A DNA stretch of 64,000 bases, taken from Thermoplasmata archaeon (lineage in GTDB: Archaea > Thermoplasmatota > Thermoplasmata > Lutacidiplasmatales > UBA184). Each line of letters begins with the position of its first letter. Position 1 is the first letter of the stretch. Shown piece by piece: positions 1 to 8,691 of this stretch. Position numbers and translations under genes: made by a program. Where the stretch lies: positions 1-64,000 of the forward strand of contig JAKAWX010000005.1 of the NCBI GenBank assembly GCA_021816865.1, given 5' to 3'. Under the pieces are notes generated by a model, which saw nothing but the letters and a program-made list of their open reading frames with translations, had not been told where the DNA came from and made no database searches.

Positions 1-999
1 ACGCAGCCGACCGGCGGAGGGACCTCGATCACGGTCTCGGTGAGCGACCACCGGGCCTTCTCGGCCCCGGTGAACGTGGCCGTCCTGCCGGGCATCTTCT
101 ACGGGGCCGCGACGCGTCCGATCTTCGCGTTCGAGGACGCCCGGGCCTCGTGCTTCTTCGGCAGCCAGAGCGACGTGGCCTCGGTCGTGAGCCGGGTGCA
201 GCAGACCCTCTCCGCGCTCGGCCTGACGCAGCCGATCCAGGTCGAGAACGCCTCCGGCGTCCTCGGAGTGCTCGCGAACAGCCCCCACGCGATCCTTTTG
301 CTCCTCGAATGCGGCGTCGTACCGATTTCGCCGCTCGATCCCTCGGACCTCGCCCTCCGCGACTGGATCGCGGGCGGCGGCACGCTGGTCTGGGCGGGCG
401 GTCCGCTCGGTTTCTTCAACCAGGTCGTGACCTCTCCGACGTACGGGCTCCAGACCCCCGGCTGGGCCGGACAGACCGAGCTCGTCGGGTTCCCGATCGC
501 GAACATCGTCCCCGGACCGCCCGGGATCCCCACGGCCTGGCCCGAGGCCACCGCCGGGACGGTCCCGTCCGAAAGGGCGACGGCGCTCGGGCTGAGCTAC
601 GCGGGGGTCCCGTACGGCGCGAACGCCTCCGAGGTCAGTGCCCACGGGGGAGTGAACCTCGGCTGGAACGCGACGGTCGGCTCGGCCTCGAGGATGTCGC
701 TCGCGTACATCCCCGTCGGGGCCGGCGGGGTGCTCTACTTCGGCGGGGCGCTCTGGGCCTTTGCCGGGCCGTCGGTCCCCGACGCGGGAGCCGACCTGGG
801 CTACGACCTCTCCATCCTTCTCGCGCTCGGACTCGCGTACCTAGCGGGGCCGGTCGTTTCGACGTCGGTTCTCGTGGCGGGATGGAGCACGGTCGAGGTC
901 ACCCTGACCGCGGGGCCGAGCCTCGGGCCGTTGGCGATCGTCGTGGAAGCCCTCGTGGGCTCGACCCCGGTGGCCGTCCAGGGGTTCGTCGTCCCGTAA
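1..999 (+). CDS. Surface protein, C-terminal part (5' end outside window)
   Basis: The frame is open from base 1 and ends at TAA 997-999, so this is the C-terminal 332 residues of a longer protein. An ATG at 40 exists but the frame reads through it from upstream, and nothing marks it as a start. The first residues look like the end of an Ig-like beta domain. The middle contains the segment WIAGGGTLVWAGG, a type of motif seen in amidotransferase-like folds of large extracytoplasmic proteins. Residues are rich in Gly, Pro, Ser and Val with few charges, as in exported proteins. I do not recognise a family, and no catalytic residues can be named. Confidence 0.6.
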   Translation, partial: TQPTGGGTSITVSVSDHRAFSAPVNVAVLPGIFYGAATRPIFAFEDARASCFFGSQSDVASVVSRVQQTLSALGLTQPIQVENASGVLGVLANSPHAILLLLECGVVPISPLDPSDLALRDWIAGGGTLVWAGGPLGFFNQVVTSPTYGLQTPGWAGQTELVGFPIANIVPGPPGIPTAWPEATAGTVPSERATALGLSYAGVPYGANASEVSAHGGVNLGWNATVGSASRMSLAYIPVGAGGVLYFGGALWAFAGPSVPDAGADLGYDLSILLALGLAYLAGPVVSTSVLVAGWSTVEVTLTAGPSLGPLAIVVEALVGSTPVAVQGFVVP

Positions 1000-1148
1000 G
1001 GCACCGCGGCCGGGGCGACGCACCCAAGCGCCCCGGACCGCGCTCGGAGGTGGGGGACGGCCGGCCCAATCCTGAAATGCTCGCCGGGCTCGCCTCCTCG
1101 AGGCGATCGCACGCCGACGAACCTGCCGCCGACCGAAAGGCACCTCCG

Positions 1149-2087
1149 ATGAAGGCCGTCGTGACCGGCGGGGCCGGATTCATCGGGAGCCACCTGGTCG
1201 ACCGGTTGCTCGCCGAGGGGAACGACGTGCTCGTCCTCGACAGTCTGGCGGCCGGGACCCTCGAGAACCTCGGCCACCACCGGGAGGACCCTCGCCTCAC
1301 GGTCGTGCGGTTCGACGTGACCGACGGCGAGTTCGACCCTCATCTCCAGGGCGCGGACGTCGTCTTCCACCTCGCCGCCTTCGCCGACCTTAGGGAGAGC
1401 CTCAAGGACCGCACCGCCGACGTGCGCGTGAACGTCCTCGGCGGACTTCGGCTCCTCGAGGCGATGGTGCGCGCGAAGGTCCCCGACCTGGTGTACGCCT
1501 CGACCTCCTCCCTGTACGGCGAGGCCACGCTCACCCCCACGCCCGAGAGCTACGCGCCCACGCAAACGTCGCTCTACGGGGCCTCGAAGCTCGCGCTCGA
1601 GGCGTTCGCGGAGGCGTACACGTCGCTCGCCGACCTCCGCCTGTGGACCTACCGGTTCTCGAACGTGATCGGCGAGCGATGCCGCCGGGGCGTCGTCTGG
1701 GACTTCGTGCGAAAGCTCGCCCGCGACCCGCACCACCTCGAGATCCTCGGGAACGGGCAGCAGAGCAAGGAGTTCCTGCACGTCTCCGACTGCGTCCGAG
1801 GGATGCTGATCGGGTACCGCGGCGCCCGCGACCGGGTCAATCGGTTCAACCTCGCGGTCGACGTCAACCTAACGCCGGTCGACGTCGCCCGCATCGTCAC
1901 GGACGAACTCGGCCTCGCGGACGTGCGGACGACCTTCACGGGCGGCCGGGGCGGGTGGATCGGCGACAACAGCGTCGTGCGGCTCGACACCCGACGGATC
2001 CGTGCCCTCGGCTGGACCCCGACGGTATCGAGCGAGGACGCGGTCCGCGAGATGGTCCGATGGATCGTCCGCCACCGGCCGGCCTGA
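1149..2087 (+). CDS. NAD-dependent sugar-nucleotide epimerase/dehydratase (GalE-like SDR)
   Basis: A 312-residue extended short-chain dehydrogenase of the NAD-dependent epimerase/dehydratase family, which acts on UDP- or dTDP-sugars in the cytoplasm. The N-terminus has the NAD motif GGAGFIG (residues 7-13) and the acidic ribose-binding Asp31. The catalytic set is Ser120/Ser121 with Tyr143-xxx-Lys147. A typical C-terminal substrate domain follows, and the length matches archaeal GalE-like enzymes. The open frame runs far upstream, but similarity begins at the ATG at 1149, so that start is chosen. It converges with a glycosyltransferase 43 bases away, which suggests surface-glycan precursor synthesis. 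The exact epimerised sugar cannot be told. Confidence 0.9.
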   Translation: MKAVVTGGAGFIGSHLVDRLLAEGNDVLVLDSLAAGTLENLGHHREDPRLTVVRFDVTDGEFDPHLQGADVVFHLAAFADLRESLKDRTADVRVNVLGGLRLLEAMVRAKVPDLVYASTSSLYGEATLTPTPESYAPTQTSLYGASKLALEAFAEAYTSLADLRLWTYRFSNVIGERCRRGVVWDFVRKLARDPHHLEILGNGQQSKEFLHVSDCVRGMLIGYRGARDRVNRFNLAVDVNLTPVDVARIVTDELGLADVRTTFTGGRGGWIGDNSVVRLDTRRIRALGWTPTVSSEDAVREMVRWIVRHRPA

Positions 2088-2130
2088 ACCGCCCCCCGGC
2101 GCGGTCCGCACCCGGGTCGGAGCGGGGCCG

Positions 2131-3081
2131 CTACCCTTCCTGCCGGACGCTCTGCCACGTGGCCTGCCGGACGTGGCCGATGAGCGAGTACCGGGCCCGC
2201 GAGTAGAATCGCGCCAGCGACTCGGCCAAAAGGAAGAGCCCGAAATCGAGCGGGCCGAGTTCGCCCGTCGAGAGCCCGCGAAGGACGGCCCGAACGAAGA
2301 ACGACGGCCGTGTGGTGGGGGCCGCGGCTCGGCGGGTACGGTGAAGGTACCACCGCTCGGAGGAGATGACCCGGACCCGCTGACGGAAGAGCCCCACGAG
2401 GGAGGCCGGGGGAAGGATGTGCACGGTGAGTTCCGGGAGGTAGAGCGCCCGACGCCCGCCCTCGGTCGCGAGCTCCTGAAGGAGGATGTCCTCGGTCTCG
2501 ACGTCGTCTTCGAACCGGCCGGGGAACTTGCGGAACACCTGAACGTTGGTGAGCTTCGGCGAGAGCTCGCTGATCAGATGATGGAGCACGTACTCGCCCC
2601 TCAGGATCCGGTCGAGGATACGGCGGCCGCTCGGAGCCGGGACGATGCGGGCCCCGGTCATTCCGACGGAGGGGTCGCGCATCGCGTTGACCAGCCCCAC
2701 GATCGTCCCCGGTGGGAACCGGACGTCGGCATCGACTCGCGCCACCACCTCGGTCGGTGCGGCTTCGATCAGCCGGGCGACGGCTCGAGCGAGCCCCTGT
2801 CGTGTCGTCGAATCGAGCACTCGAACGCTCGGCCACTCCCGCGCGAACTCCCGGACCATCGACGCCGAGCCGTCGGTGCTACCGGAGACCTCGACGAGGA
2901 CAGCCGTGATCCGCGCCCCGAGCGCGACCTCCCCCCGCACCATCGCGAGCAGGGGCCCGAGGTTCGGGCGTTCGTTGTACGCCGGTATGCACACCGTCAC
3001 CTCGGGGGTCCGGGGAAGGGAGGTCTCCCCATCTCGGGGCCCGCCCGGGTCCCGTGCCGGCTCGCCCCCGCGATCGCTCAC
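2131..3081 (-). CDS. Family 2 glycosyltransferase
   Basis: A 316-residue GT-A fold glycosyltransferase, probably moving a sugar from a nucleotide donor onto a lipid or glycan at the inner membrane face. CIPAYNE lies at residues 31-37 and the metal-binding DAD at 117-119. An RQG segment and a conserved ETED stretch follow later. The C-terminal region is moderately hydrophobic and basic, which would suit membrane association. The GTG at 3081 is preferred. An in-frame ATG at 3156 would add 25 residues unlike the family. The gene points toward the epimerase, so they share a function area but not a transcript. Confidence 0.85.
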   Translation of the reverse strand: MSDRGGEPARDPGGPRDGETSLPRTPEVTVCIPAYNERPNLGPLLAMVRGEVALGARITAVLVEVSGSTDGSASMVREFAREWPSVRVLDSTTRQGLARAVARLIEAAPTEVVARVDADVRFPPGTIVGLVNAMRDPSVGMTGARIVPAPSGRRILDRILRGEYVLHHLISELSPKLTNVQVFRKFPGRFEDDVETEDILLQELATEGGRRALYLPELTVHILPPASLVGLFRQRVRVISSERWYLHRTRRAAAPTTRPSFFVRAVLRGLSTGELGPLDFGLFLLAESLARFYSRARYSLIGHVRQATWQSVRQEG

Positions 3082-3214
3082 TCGCCCTCGTCCCGGCGGG
3101 ACCTCCGCACGCCCGGAGCGTCCCTCGGCATACTCCGTGGGAGAACGACAGTTCAAAATCGCTTCGGTCCGGCGCCGGAGCCGCGTCGACCGGGAATCGG
3201 GTCCCGCGACGATC

Positions 3215-3820
3215 TCACTCGACGTCGAGAAAAAGACTGCCCGAGAAACCCCCGCTCGGCGTGGTGAGGGTGACCGTAAGGAGCGGCCCCGCGCCCGCGG
3301 CCATCGAGAGGGGGACGTCCGAAGCGATCACCTGGAACCCGGGGGTGGCCGAGGACAGGGTCGAGATGCGGCAGGAGGTTCCGGAAAAGACCGTCCAGTT
3401 CCAAGTGAAAGTGCCGCCCGCGAACGTCACAAACCCCGGTGCGGACGCCCCGCCGAGGCCGCACGCGTTGTCGGTGGACTGGAACGTGACCCCGACGACG
3501 TTCACGACGGGCGGGGGAGAGTAACCGCCGGGGCCCGGGAATTGTGGAGGGGACGGCGTAGCGCTCATCGCCGCGATAACGACGATGAAGAGGAAGAGTA
3601 CGACGAGCACGACCGCCACGATGGGGCCGGGCGAGATCGTCGGTGGCGTCGATGCCGGGGTCACCGAGGGCAATGTCTGTACCACCGGAGGGGACGAGAA
3701 CGAAAGCGGAGGGGTCGGCGCCGCCACGACCACCGGGGGAAGGTCCCGGCCACACCACTGGCAGACAGCGGCGGCCGCGGAGTTGGGTCCGCCGCACCGT
3801 TCGCAGGTGCGCGACTCCAC
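3215..3820 (-). CDS. Zinc-ribbon membrane-anchored protein with extracytoplasmic domain
   Basis: A 201-residue protein with a cytoplasmic zinc ribbon (Cys6, Cys9, Cys20, Cys23). A Pro/Ser linker follows, then a single membrane helix at about 66-84 and an outer domain rich in Thr, Gly and aromatic residues with several cysteines. The GTG at 3820 is chosen because it sits just before the first CxxC, and TATA-like sequences lie at about 3846-3850 and 3861-3869 on this strand. A longer ATG-started version (to 3910) would place the start upstream of these promoter elements. The layout resembles small archaeal surface proteins with a regulatory zinc head. No enzymatic motif is visible. Confidence 0.75.
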   Translation of the reverse strand: MESRTCERCGGPNSAAAAVCQWCGRDLPPVVVAAPTPPLSFSSPPVVQTLPSVTPASTPPTISPGPIVAVVLVVLFLFIVVIAAMSATPSPPQFPGPGGYSPPPVVNVVGVTFQSTDNACGLGGASAPGFVTFAGGTFTWNWTVFSGTSCRISTLSSATPGFQVIASDVPLSMAAGAGPLLTVTLTTPSGGFSGSLFLDVE

Positions 3821-3921
3821 GAACCGGGCAGGGCGTACGGCGCTCTTAATGCTTCGGAAACGTATAGGGTAGGGAGTCAACACCCCCCGATGGGGATCGG
3901 CGGCTGGCAACTGAGGTCCAG

Positions 3922-4251
3922 ATGAACGGTGCGTCCCGCCGCAGCGTTCGGCGCCCTTCGGGGCGGGAGAAGGGTGCCGGGGCCCAGGTGCTCCCTCCCC
4001 CAGAGCCGATCCTCAAGCGGCTGCACCCGTGCCCCGCGTGCGGGCATGCTACGATGGACGAGTGCTGGGCGGCCGGCAAGGAGCTTCCCGACCGCAGCCG
4101 AAAGCTCTGCATCGATTGCCATGACGAGTGCCGGCCCAAGGTCCGTCGCCGACCGAGCCCCGCAGGGGAGAACCGAACGGCGCCCTCGCGACCGGAGGAC
4201 GTGCCTCGCCTCCTCTTCGCGCCACGCGGCAGCGGCCGTGCCGGCGCGTGA
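3922..4251 (+). CDS. Small Cys-rich zinc-binding protein (hypothetical)
   Basis: A 109-residue frame with a central CPACGH and a later CIDCHDEC, spaced as a zinc ribbon. Both flanks are basic and Pro/Arg-rich. The ATG follows the short purine stretch CTGAGG. It diverges from the preceding zinc-ribbon gene, so a shared intergenic promoter is likely. Only the cysteine pattern argues for a real gene, because the Arg/Pro flanks also resemble GC-rich shadow reading frames. Another overlapping frame (3929-4318) lacks the ordered cysteines. Confidence 0.45.
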   Translation: MNGASRRSVRRPSGREKGAGAQVLPPPEPILKRLHPCPACGHATMDECWAAGKELPDRSRKLCIDCHDECRPKVRRRPSPAGENRTAPSRPEDVPRLLFAPRGSGRAGA

Positions 4252-4307
4252 GATCTCACCGGAGCCGGACGGGATCCTGAGGCGACCCCGGGCCGGGGTG
4301 CGCCCGC

Positions 4308-4478
4308 CTAATCCTTGAGGACGGTCGTGAAGCTGTACTTCGCCGCTTCGGCGTGCGACATCAGGTGCTCGGTGATGTCCGTCGTCTTAAGGGTCTGGAA
4401 CCCACAGACGAGGCATCGGTAGAGCAACAGTTCGTTCGGGCGACCACCCACAGCTCCGGTCAGCGAAGATCCCGCCAT
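4308..4478 (-). CDS. Stand-alone C2H2 zinc-finger microprotein (56 aa)
   Basis: The C-terminal half carries a textbook CX2CX12HX3H finger (CLVC then HLMSH). A 56-residue product starts at the ATG at 4478. A TATA-like CCTATTTCG sits about 29 bases upstream at 4503-4510, so the mRNA would be nearly leaderless. A longer frame exists upstream but would include the promoter. Single-finger proteins of this size occur in archaea and are thought to bind nucleic acid or protein, but the specific target is unknown. The gene diverges from the peptidase gene that follows. Confidence 0.75.
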   Translation of the reverse strand: MAGSSLTGAVGGRPNELLLYRCLVCGFQTLKTTDITEHLMSHAEAAKYSFTTVLKD

Positions 4479-4502
4479 CGGACGTGCTAGCGGATCTCGG
4501 TC

Positions 4503-4510
4503 GAAATAGG
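4503..4510 (-). promoter_or_regulatory. TATA-like box for the C2H2 microprotein
   Basis: CCTATTTC read on the minus strand, about 29 bases before the ATG at 4478. This spacing fits leaderless transcription. Confidence 0.4.
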
Positions 4511-4618
4511 TTTCTGTTGGACGGCATAGCGTTCCGAGACCCCTACGCGGGGCGCGGCCGCCGCTTGCGAAGCCGAAGCGAGCTGCGGGCCACGCGCCGC
4601 GAGGGAAGGAATACCCTC

Positions 4619-5677
4619 GTGTCGAAGCCACGAACCCGCGAGCTCGGAGTCCCGCTCGACGGCACCCCGGGCCCGCTCAACGCCCTGACGGACGTGCCCG
4701 GGGTCGAGGTAGGCCATGTCACCCTCATCTCCGACCCGCCCGCCCGAGGGGCCGTCCGGACCGGGGTCACCGCCATCCACCCCCGAGGGAGGGACGCTTC
4801 CGATGCGGTCTACGCGAGCTACTTCCGCATGAACGGAGCCGGCGAGCTGACGGGGACGGCCTGGATCGAGGAGGCAGGGGTTCTCGAAGGACCCGTGGCG
4901 TTCACGAACACCCTCGCGGTCGGGACGGCCCACTCGGCGCTCGTGCGATGGTGGGTCGACCGGGGGCACGACCCCGCGAGGGAGTTCCCGTTGCCGGTCG
5001 TCGGGGAGACGTGGGACGGATATCTGAACGACATCGGCGCGCTCGCGGTCGAGCCCGCCCACGTGCTCGCCGCCCTCCGGGAAGCGCGTCCCGGACCGGT
5101 CCCCGAAGGCAGCGTCGGCGGCGGCACCGGCACGAGCGCCTTCGGATTCAAGGGCGGGATCGGGACGGCCTCCCGGACGGTTCGGACAGGGTCGGCCGAG
5201 TACCGGCTGGGCGTTCTCGTCCAGGCCAACCACGGTGACCGCGGCCAGTTGAGGATCTGCGGCCGCACCGTCCCGGCGCCGCCCGCCCGAGAGGAGGCAC
5301 CGACCGGTGAACAGGGGTCGGTCCTGGTCCTCGTCGGCACGGACGCCCCGCTCGACGCTCACGACCTCGCGCGCCTGGCGCGCCGAGCCCCTCTGGGTCT
5401 CGCCCGGACCGGCTCGGTGGCGGGCGATCTTTCGGGCGACCTCGTCCTCGCGTTCGCCACGGGCCGCGTGCCGCCGCGCGCGCGGGACCCTGGTCGCCTC
5501 GCGGAGGGGCTGGGCCACTCGGCCCTCGACCCTTTCTTCTCGGCCACAGTGGAGGCCACCGAAGAAGCGGTGCTGAACGCCCTCGTTGCGGCCGAGACGA
5601 TGGTGGGCTATCGGGGCCACCGCGTCGAGGCGCTCTCCCACGAGACCGTCCGGCGGTCGTTCCGAACCCCGCGCTGA
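4619..5677 (+). CDS. P1 (S58, DmpA-type) family aminopeptidase
   Basis: A 352-residue member of the DmpA/BapA family of self-processing Ntn-hydrolase-fold aminopeptidases. The family signatures are present: GSVGGGTGTSAFGFKGGIGT at 165-184, QANHG at 202-206 (with the conserved Asn204), and a later Gly233-Ser234 followed by TDAP. In the family the precursor cleaves at that Gly-Ser bond and the freed Ser is the nucleophile. The GTG at 4619 has a good ribosome-binding stretch, GAGGGAAGGAAT, about 8 bases upstream. A more upstream ATG would add 45 unrelated residues. There is no signal peptide, so it acts in the cytoplasm, probably on D- or beta-amino-acid-containing or short peptides. Confidence 0.9.
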   Translation: MSKPRTRELGVPLDGTPGPLNALTDVPGVEVGHVTLISDPPARGAVRTGVTAIHPRGRDASDAVYASYFRMNGAGELTGTAWIEEAGVLEGPVAFTNTLAVGTAHSALVRWWVDRGHDPAREFPLPVVGETWDGYLNDIGALAVEPAHVLAALREARPGPVPEGSVGGGTGTSAFGFKGGIGTASRTVRTGSAEYRLGVLVQANHGDRGQLRICGRTVPAPPAREEAPTGEQGSVLVLVGTDAPLDAHDLARLARRAPLGLARTGSVAGDLSGDLVLAFATGRVPPRARDPGRLAEGLGHSALDPFFSATVEATEEAVLNALVAAETMVGYRGHRVEALSHETVRRSFRTPR

Positions 5678-5848
5678 GCGGAGCCCGCCGCCCCCGACCC
5701 GCCTCTCCCAGGACCGGAAGCGCTCGCGCGGGCGTGCGAGGGCCGCCGCCGGGTCGGTCGGCAAGACCTTTACGACCGGCCCGCTCTTCGGCACCCGGGC
5801 GCTTCCGCGTGGCCCTCGGCACCTCGGACCGGCCCGAAGGCATCGAGA

Positions 5849-7057
5849 ATGCTCGTACCGCTCGAGGAGGCGCGAAGAGCGGTCGACGCGGCCCCGATCC
5901 GGTCGCCCCGCGTCGTCTCGACCTCGGTGACGGGCGCGCTCGGGAAGCTCGCGGCGGCGACCGTGACCGCACGGGAGCCGCTTCCCCGCGAGAGGAGGTC
6001 GGCGATGGACGGCTACGCCGTCCGACTGGTTCCGGGCCGACCGGTCGCGGTATTCGTCCTCCGAGCGGGTCTACTGAGATCGACCGGTCCTGCGAACATC
6101 GCCCTCGCGGAAGGTGAGGCCTCCCCCATCGCTACCGGCCTCCCGCTTCCGAAAGGGGCGAACGCCGTCGTGCGGGCCGAGGCGGCCCTCGTCCAGGGGA
6201 ACGCGCTCCGGCTTCGCCACCCCGCTCGCCCCGGCCAGGATGTCCTCGAGCCCGGCGAGGTGATGGAGCGAGGAGAACGCATCCTCCAACGCGGCGAGCC
6301 GGTCCGCGCGGCGCATGTGGGGGCCCTCCTGGCCCAGCGGATACGGTCGATCCCCACGTACCGGATCCGGATCGCGATCGCCCCGATCGGGGACGAGGTC
6401 CTCCGTCCGGGGTCTCGTTCCCCGGACGGCGTCCCGGATTTCCTGAGCCCGATCATCGCGAACCTCCTCGGCTTCGCCGAGGTTCGCGTCCTCCCTCCGA
6501 CGGCCGACGACCGGAGCCGAGTCGGACGCGTTCTCGAGGCGGCGAGTCGTCGTTCCGACCTCCTCTTCACGATCGGCGGCTCTTCCGTGGGGCCGAAGGA
6601 CGTGACCAAGGCGGCGATCGTCGACGTGGGCCGGCTCCTCTTCGAGGGGGTTTCGGCGAACGTCCTCAAGCGGGGCGCGGTGGGATTCGTGCGTCGGACC
6701 CCGGTCGTGGTGCTGCCGGGCCAGGTGGTCTCCGCGGTGGCCGCCTTCCACGAGCACGGACTCCACGTGCTGGCCCGAATGGTGGGGCGGGAGACCCGTC
6801 GCTACGAGGAGGTCACTCTCGCCCGGGAGGTCCTGGCAGACCACCGGATGGACAGCGTCTACCTCTTCCGGGTCTCGGGGGGGGTCGCGACGCCGCTCCC
6901 CTGGGGGGTCGCCCGCATGATGGGACTGCTCCAGGCGAACGCATTTGGCCTCCTCGCGCACGGCCGACGGTATCCGTCCGGCGAGCCGATCCGGGTCCAG
7001 CGACTGTGGTCGTCGGGCGGCTCGGGACCCGAGGCCCCGGTACGGGCGCCCGGTTAG
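5849..7057 (+). CDS. moeA: Molybdopterin molybdenumtransferase MoeA-like protein
   Basis: A 402-residue MoeA homologue. The family inserts molybdate (or tungstate) into adenylylated molybdopterin, the last step of Mo/W cofactor synthesis. SAMDGYAV at 51-58 is the family hallmark. The MogA-like domain shows GDEVLRPG, then a GGSSVGPKD stretch corresponding to the usual GGxSxGxxD, and VLPGQVVS in place of the common LPGNPVS. A C-terminal beta-domain completes the usual length. No other cofactor genes lie next to it. The altered LPG motif and the fairly basic substitutions are mild deviations, but the fold and order are intact. Confidence 0.9.
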   Translation: MLVPLEEARRAVDAAPIRSPRVVSTSVTGALGKLAAATVTAREPLPRERRSAMDGYAVRLVPGRPVAVFVLRAGLLRSTGPANIALAEGEASPIATGLPLPKGANAVVRAEAALVQGNALRLRHPARPGQDVLEPGEVMERGERILQRGEPVRAAHVGALLAQRIRSIPTYRIRIAIAPIGDEVLRPGSRSPDGVPDFLSPIIANLLGFAEVRVLPPTADDRSRVGRVLEAASRRSDLLFTIGGSSVGPKDVTKAAIVDVGRLLFEGVSANVLKRGAVGFVRRTPVVVLPGQVVSAVAAFHEHGLHVLARMVGRETRRYEEVTLAREVLADHRMDSVYLFRVSGGVATPLPWGVARMMGLLQANAFGLLAHGRRYPSGEPIRVQRLWSSGGSGPEAPVRAPG

Positions 7058-7240
7058 CGACCGAACGAAGGTCGGGGTCCCGTCGGCCCGCTGCGCTCGA
7101 CACGACCTCTCAGGGACGGCCGCGCCGGGTTTCCGGTGCGTTGCGGGGGTCCGTTGCACAAACGCGGGGCGATGGGTGGGATGTCTGCGCAGGGTGTTTG
7201 AAGGAACGACCGGCCCGGGCGGGCCCGCGACCCCACCGGG

Positions 7241-7717
7241 TCAGCCCCGCCGCCGTCGGGAGTCCGTGCGGACGACCGCGAGCCCCGGCGCTACCGCTGC
7301 GAGCGCCGGCTCGGAGACGGACGGGACGATCAGCGCCGGCGCCGCCTTCGGGAAGTTCGCGAATCCCGGGTCCTGCCACTTCGGCCGACCGGGCATCACG
7401 ATGCGGGAGGGCGACGGCGGGACCAGCCGTTCCGGGTCGGCCGATTGAAAACGAGCCCGATGTCGCAAGAGAGCGCCGACGTCCGGGTCGGACAAGAGCC
7501 ACCCTCGGCGCCCCGTCGCGGTCGGTTGCTCCCGGACCACGTTCGCGCTGCGCAGCCGGTAGAGCTCGGCGTACGTCTTCGTCGGAGAGATCCCGCACAT
7601 TCGCGCGATGCGGTAGCCCGTGATCGGTCCCGGGGCGGTGGCGAGCGCGGCCAGCGTGCGGACGCGGGTCGCGCTCCCAAAGAGGGCCACGAGTTCCGGG
7701 CTCGGTTCGAGCGGCAT
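7241..7717 (-). CDS. Winged-helix transcriptional regulator
   Basis: A 158-residue protein whose first 90 residues form an ArsR/MarR-like winged helix. LFGSATRVRTLAALA is helix 1. The segment from ITGYRIARMCGIS through YAELYRLRSANVV is the recognition helix-turn-helix, and a basic wing (TGRRGW) follows. The C-terminal 60 residues are Pro/Ala-rich and unassigned. It starts at the ATG at 7717 with TATA sequence CCTTTATAACC about 34 bases upstream, so the leader is very short. It stands alone, and the controlled genes are unknown. Confidence 0.8.
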   Translation of the reverse strand: MPLEPSPELVALFGSATRVRTLAALATAPGPITGYRIARMCGISPTKTYAELYRLRSANVVREQPTATGRRGWLLSDPDVGALLRHRARFQSADPERLVPPSPSRIVMPGRPKWQDPGFANFPKAAPALIVPSVSEPALAAVAPGLAVVRTDSRRRRG

Positions 7718-7745
7718 TCTCGAACAACAGTTAGCGTCGGTAGGG

Positions 7746-7756
7746 GGTTATAAAGG
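7746..7756 (-). promoter_or_regulatory. TATA box of the winged-helix gene
   Basis: CCTTTATAACC on the minus strand, centred about 34 bases before the ATG at 7717. It is the closest match to an archaeal TATA box in this part of the window. Confidence 0.6.
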
Positions 7757-7757
7757 T

Positions 7758-8127
7758 AGATACAACGGCGATGGTGTAGCACGGGCTCCCGGCGGCTGCC
7801 GATCCGCTCGGGTCGTTCGACCTTCCGTCCCCTCGGAGCCGTGGTCGTCGGCCCCACTGCACCACGCTCATCGAACTCGCGCCCACCGGCTCCGATGGTG
7901 GGGGCTCCGCCCGGGTACTTGCAGAACTCGTGAGCGAACGATACGACGGTCCCACTCGAGGCGGCTGTCAGAAACGCGAGCGCGTGGGCGAACCCATTCG
8001 GACCGTTTCCGAGTTCCCGGGACCTGTACGTCCGCTTGCCTCGAGCGTGAGAACCCCCGCTCGTGAAGCAGCGTTGGGTCGAGCGTCAGGACCGACCCAT
8101 GGTGACCGACGCGCCGATCTTCCTCGC
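7758..8127 (+). other. Intergenic stretch, no gene seen
   Basis: About 370 bases between the regulator promoter and the small membrane-protein gene. The reading frames here are short, Arg/Pro-rich shadows. No RNA gene or repeat was recognised. Confidence 0.4.
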
Positions 8128-8376
8128 TCACCCGCGGGGAGGCGGAAGCACCGGGGTCCCCGAGTTCACCATTTGCTCGCTCTTCCTCATGCTCCACGCG
8201 TGGGCAAAGAAGAGCGCTGCTACTAAGACGAACAGCCCGGGGGTGCCTAATGCGATGCCATATGCGAGGGAGCCTAGATCACCGGCCGCTTGAAGTAGAA
8301 CAAGGGCGACATAGAAGGCGAAGCCCACGGCGAGCAGAACCAAGCCTCCCACCAGGAACTGTGAACTAGCCCGCAT
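8128..8376 (-). CDS. Small two-helix membrane protein
   Basis: An 82-residue protein with two hydrophobic helices (about 8-30 and 38-58) joined by a short Gly-containing turn, and a short polar C-terminus ending in a Pro-rich tail. Local GC is lower than in its neighbours. An ATG at 8376 follows a weak CTCGGAG purine stretch. The hydrophobicity pattern is too regular for a shadow frame. It has no family I can name and no conserved charged residues in the membrane. Confidence 0.6.
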   Translation of the reverse strand: MRASSQFLVGGLVLLAVGFAFYVALVLLQAAGDLGSLAYGIALGTPGLFVLVAALFFAHAWSMRKSEQMVNSGTPVLPPPRG

Positions 8377-8610
8377 CGTGACTCCGAGGGAGTCTCTCGC
8401 TCATCAACATAGTCTCCGGACGAGCTCGAGCCGATCAAGGGCTGGAGGCGGGGTAACCGAATGGTTCGTGGGCCCAGTTGCGTGGCCGAGAGCATGCGCC
8501 GCGACCGCGATCCGACACCTCGGGGCGTGAGCGAACCGTGCCCTCAGCTACCACGGACCGTGGAACGACCGACCCGTCGGGGTGTGCTCGATCGGCTCGG
8601 CCCCGGGTCG
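8377..8610 (+). other. Intergenic stretch, no gene seen
   Basis: Part of a 315-base gap between divergent genes. The right part holds the TATA-like TCTTATCC (about 8617-8624) and the ribosome-binding stretch of the methyltransferase. Nothing else is recognised. Confidence 0.4.
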
Positions 8611-8691
8611 ATCCCGCCGTGTTCTTATCCCGCGGCGGCGTCTCTCGTCCGGTCGGGGCGGTTAGGCTGCCGGTAGGGAGGAGCGCGAGCG

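Noticed and set aside
150-1148. Long upstream extension of the epimerase frame
   Set aside because: The extension is Arg/Pro-rich and overlaps the surface protein on the same strand. Similarity to the family begins at the ATG at 1149.
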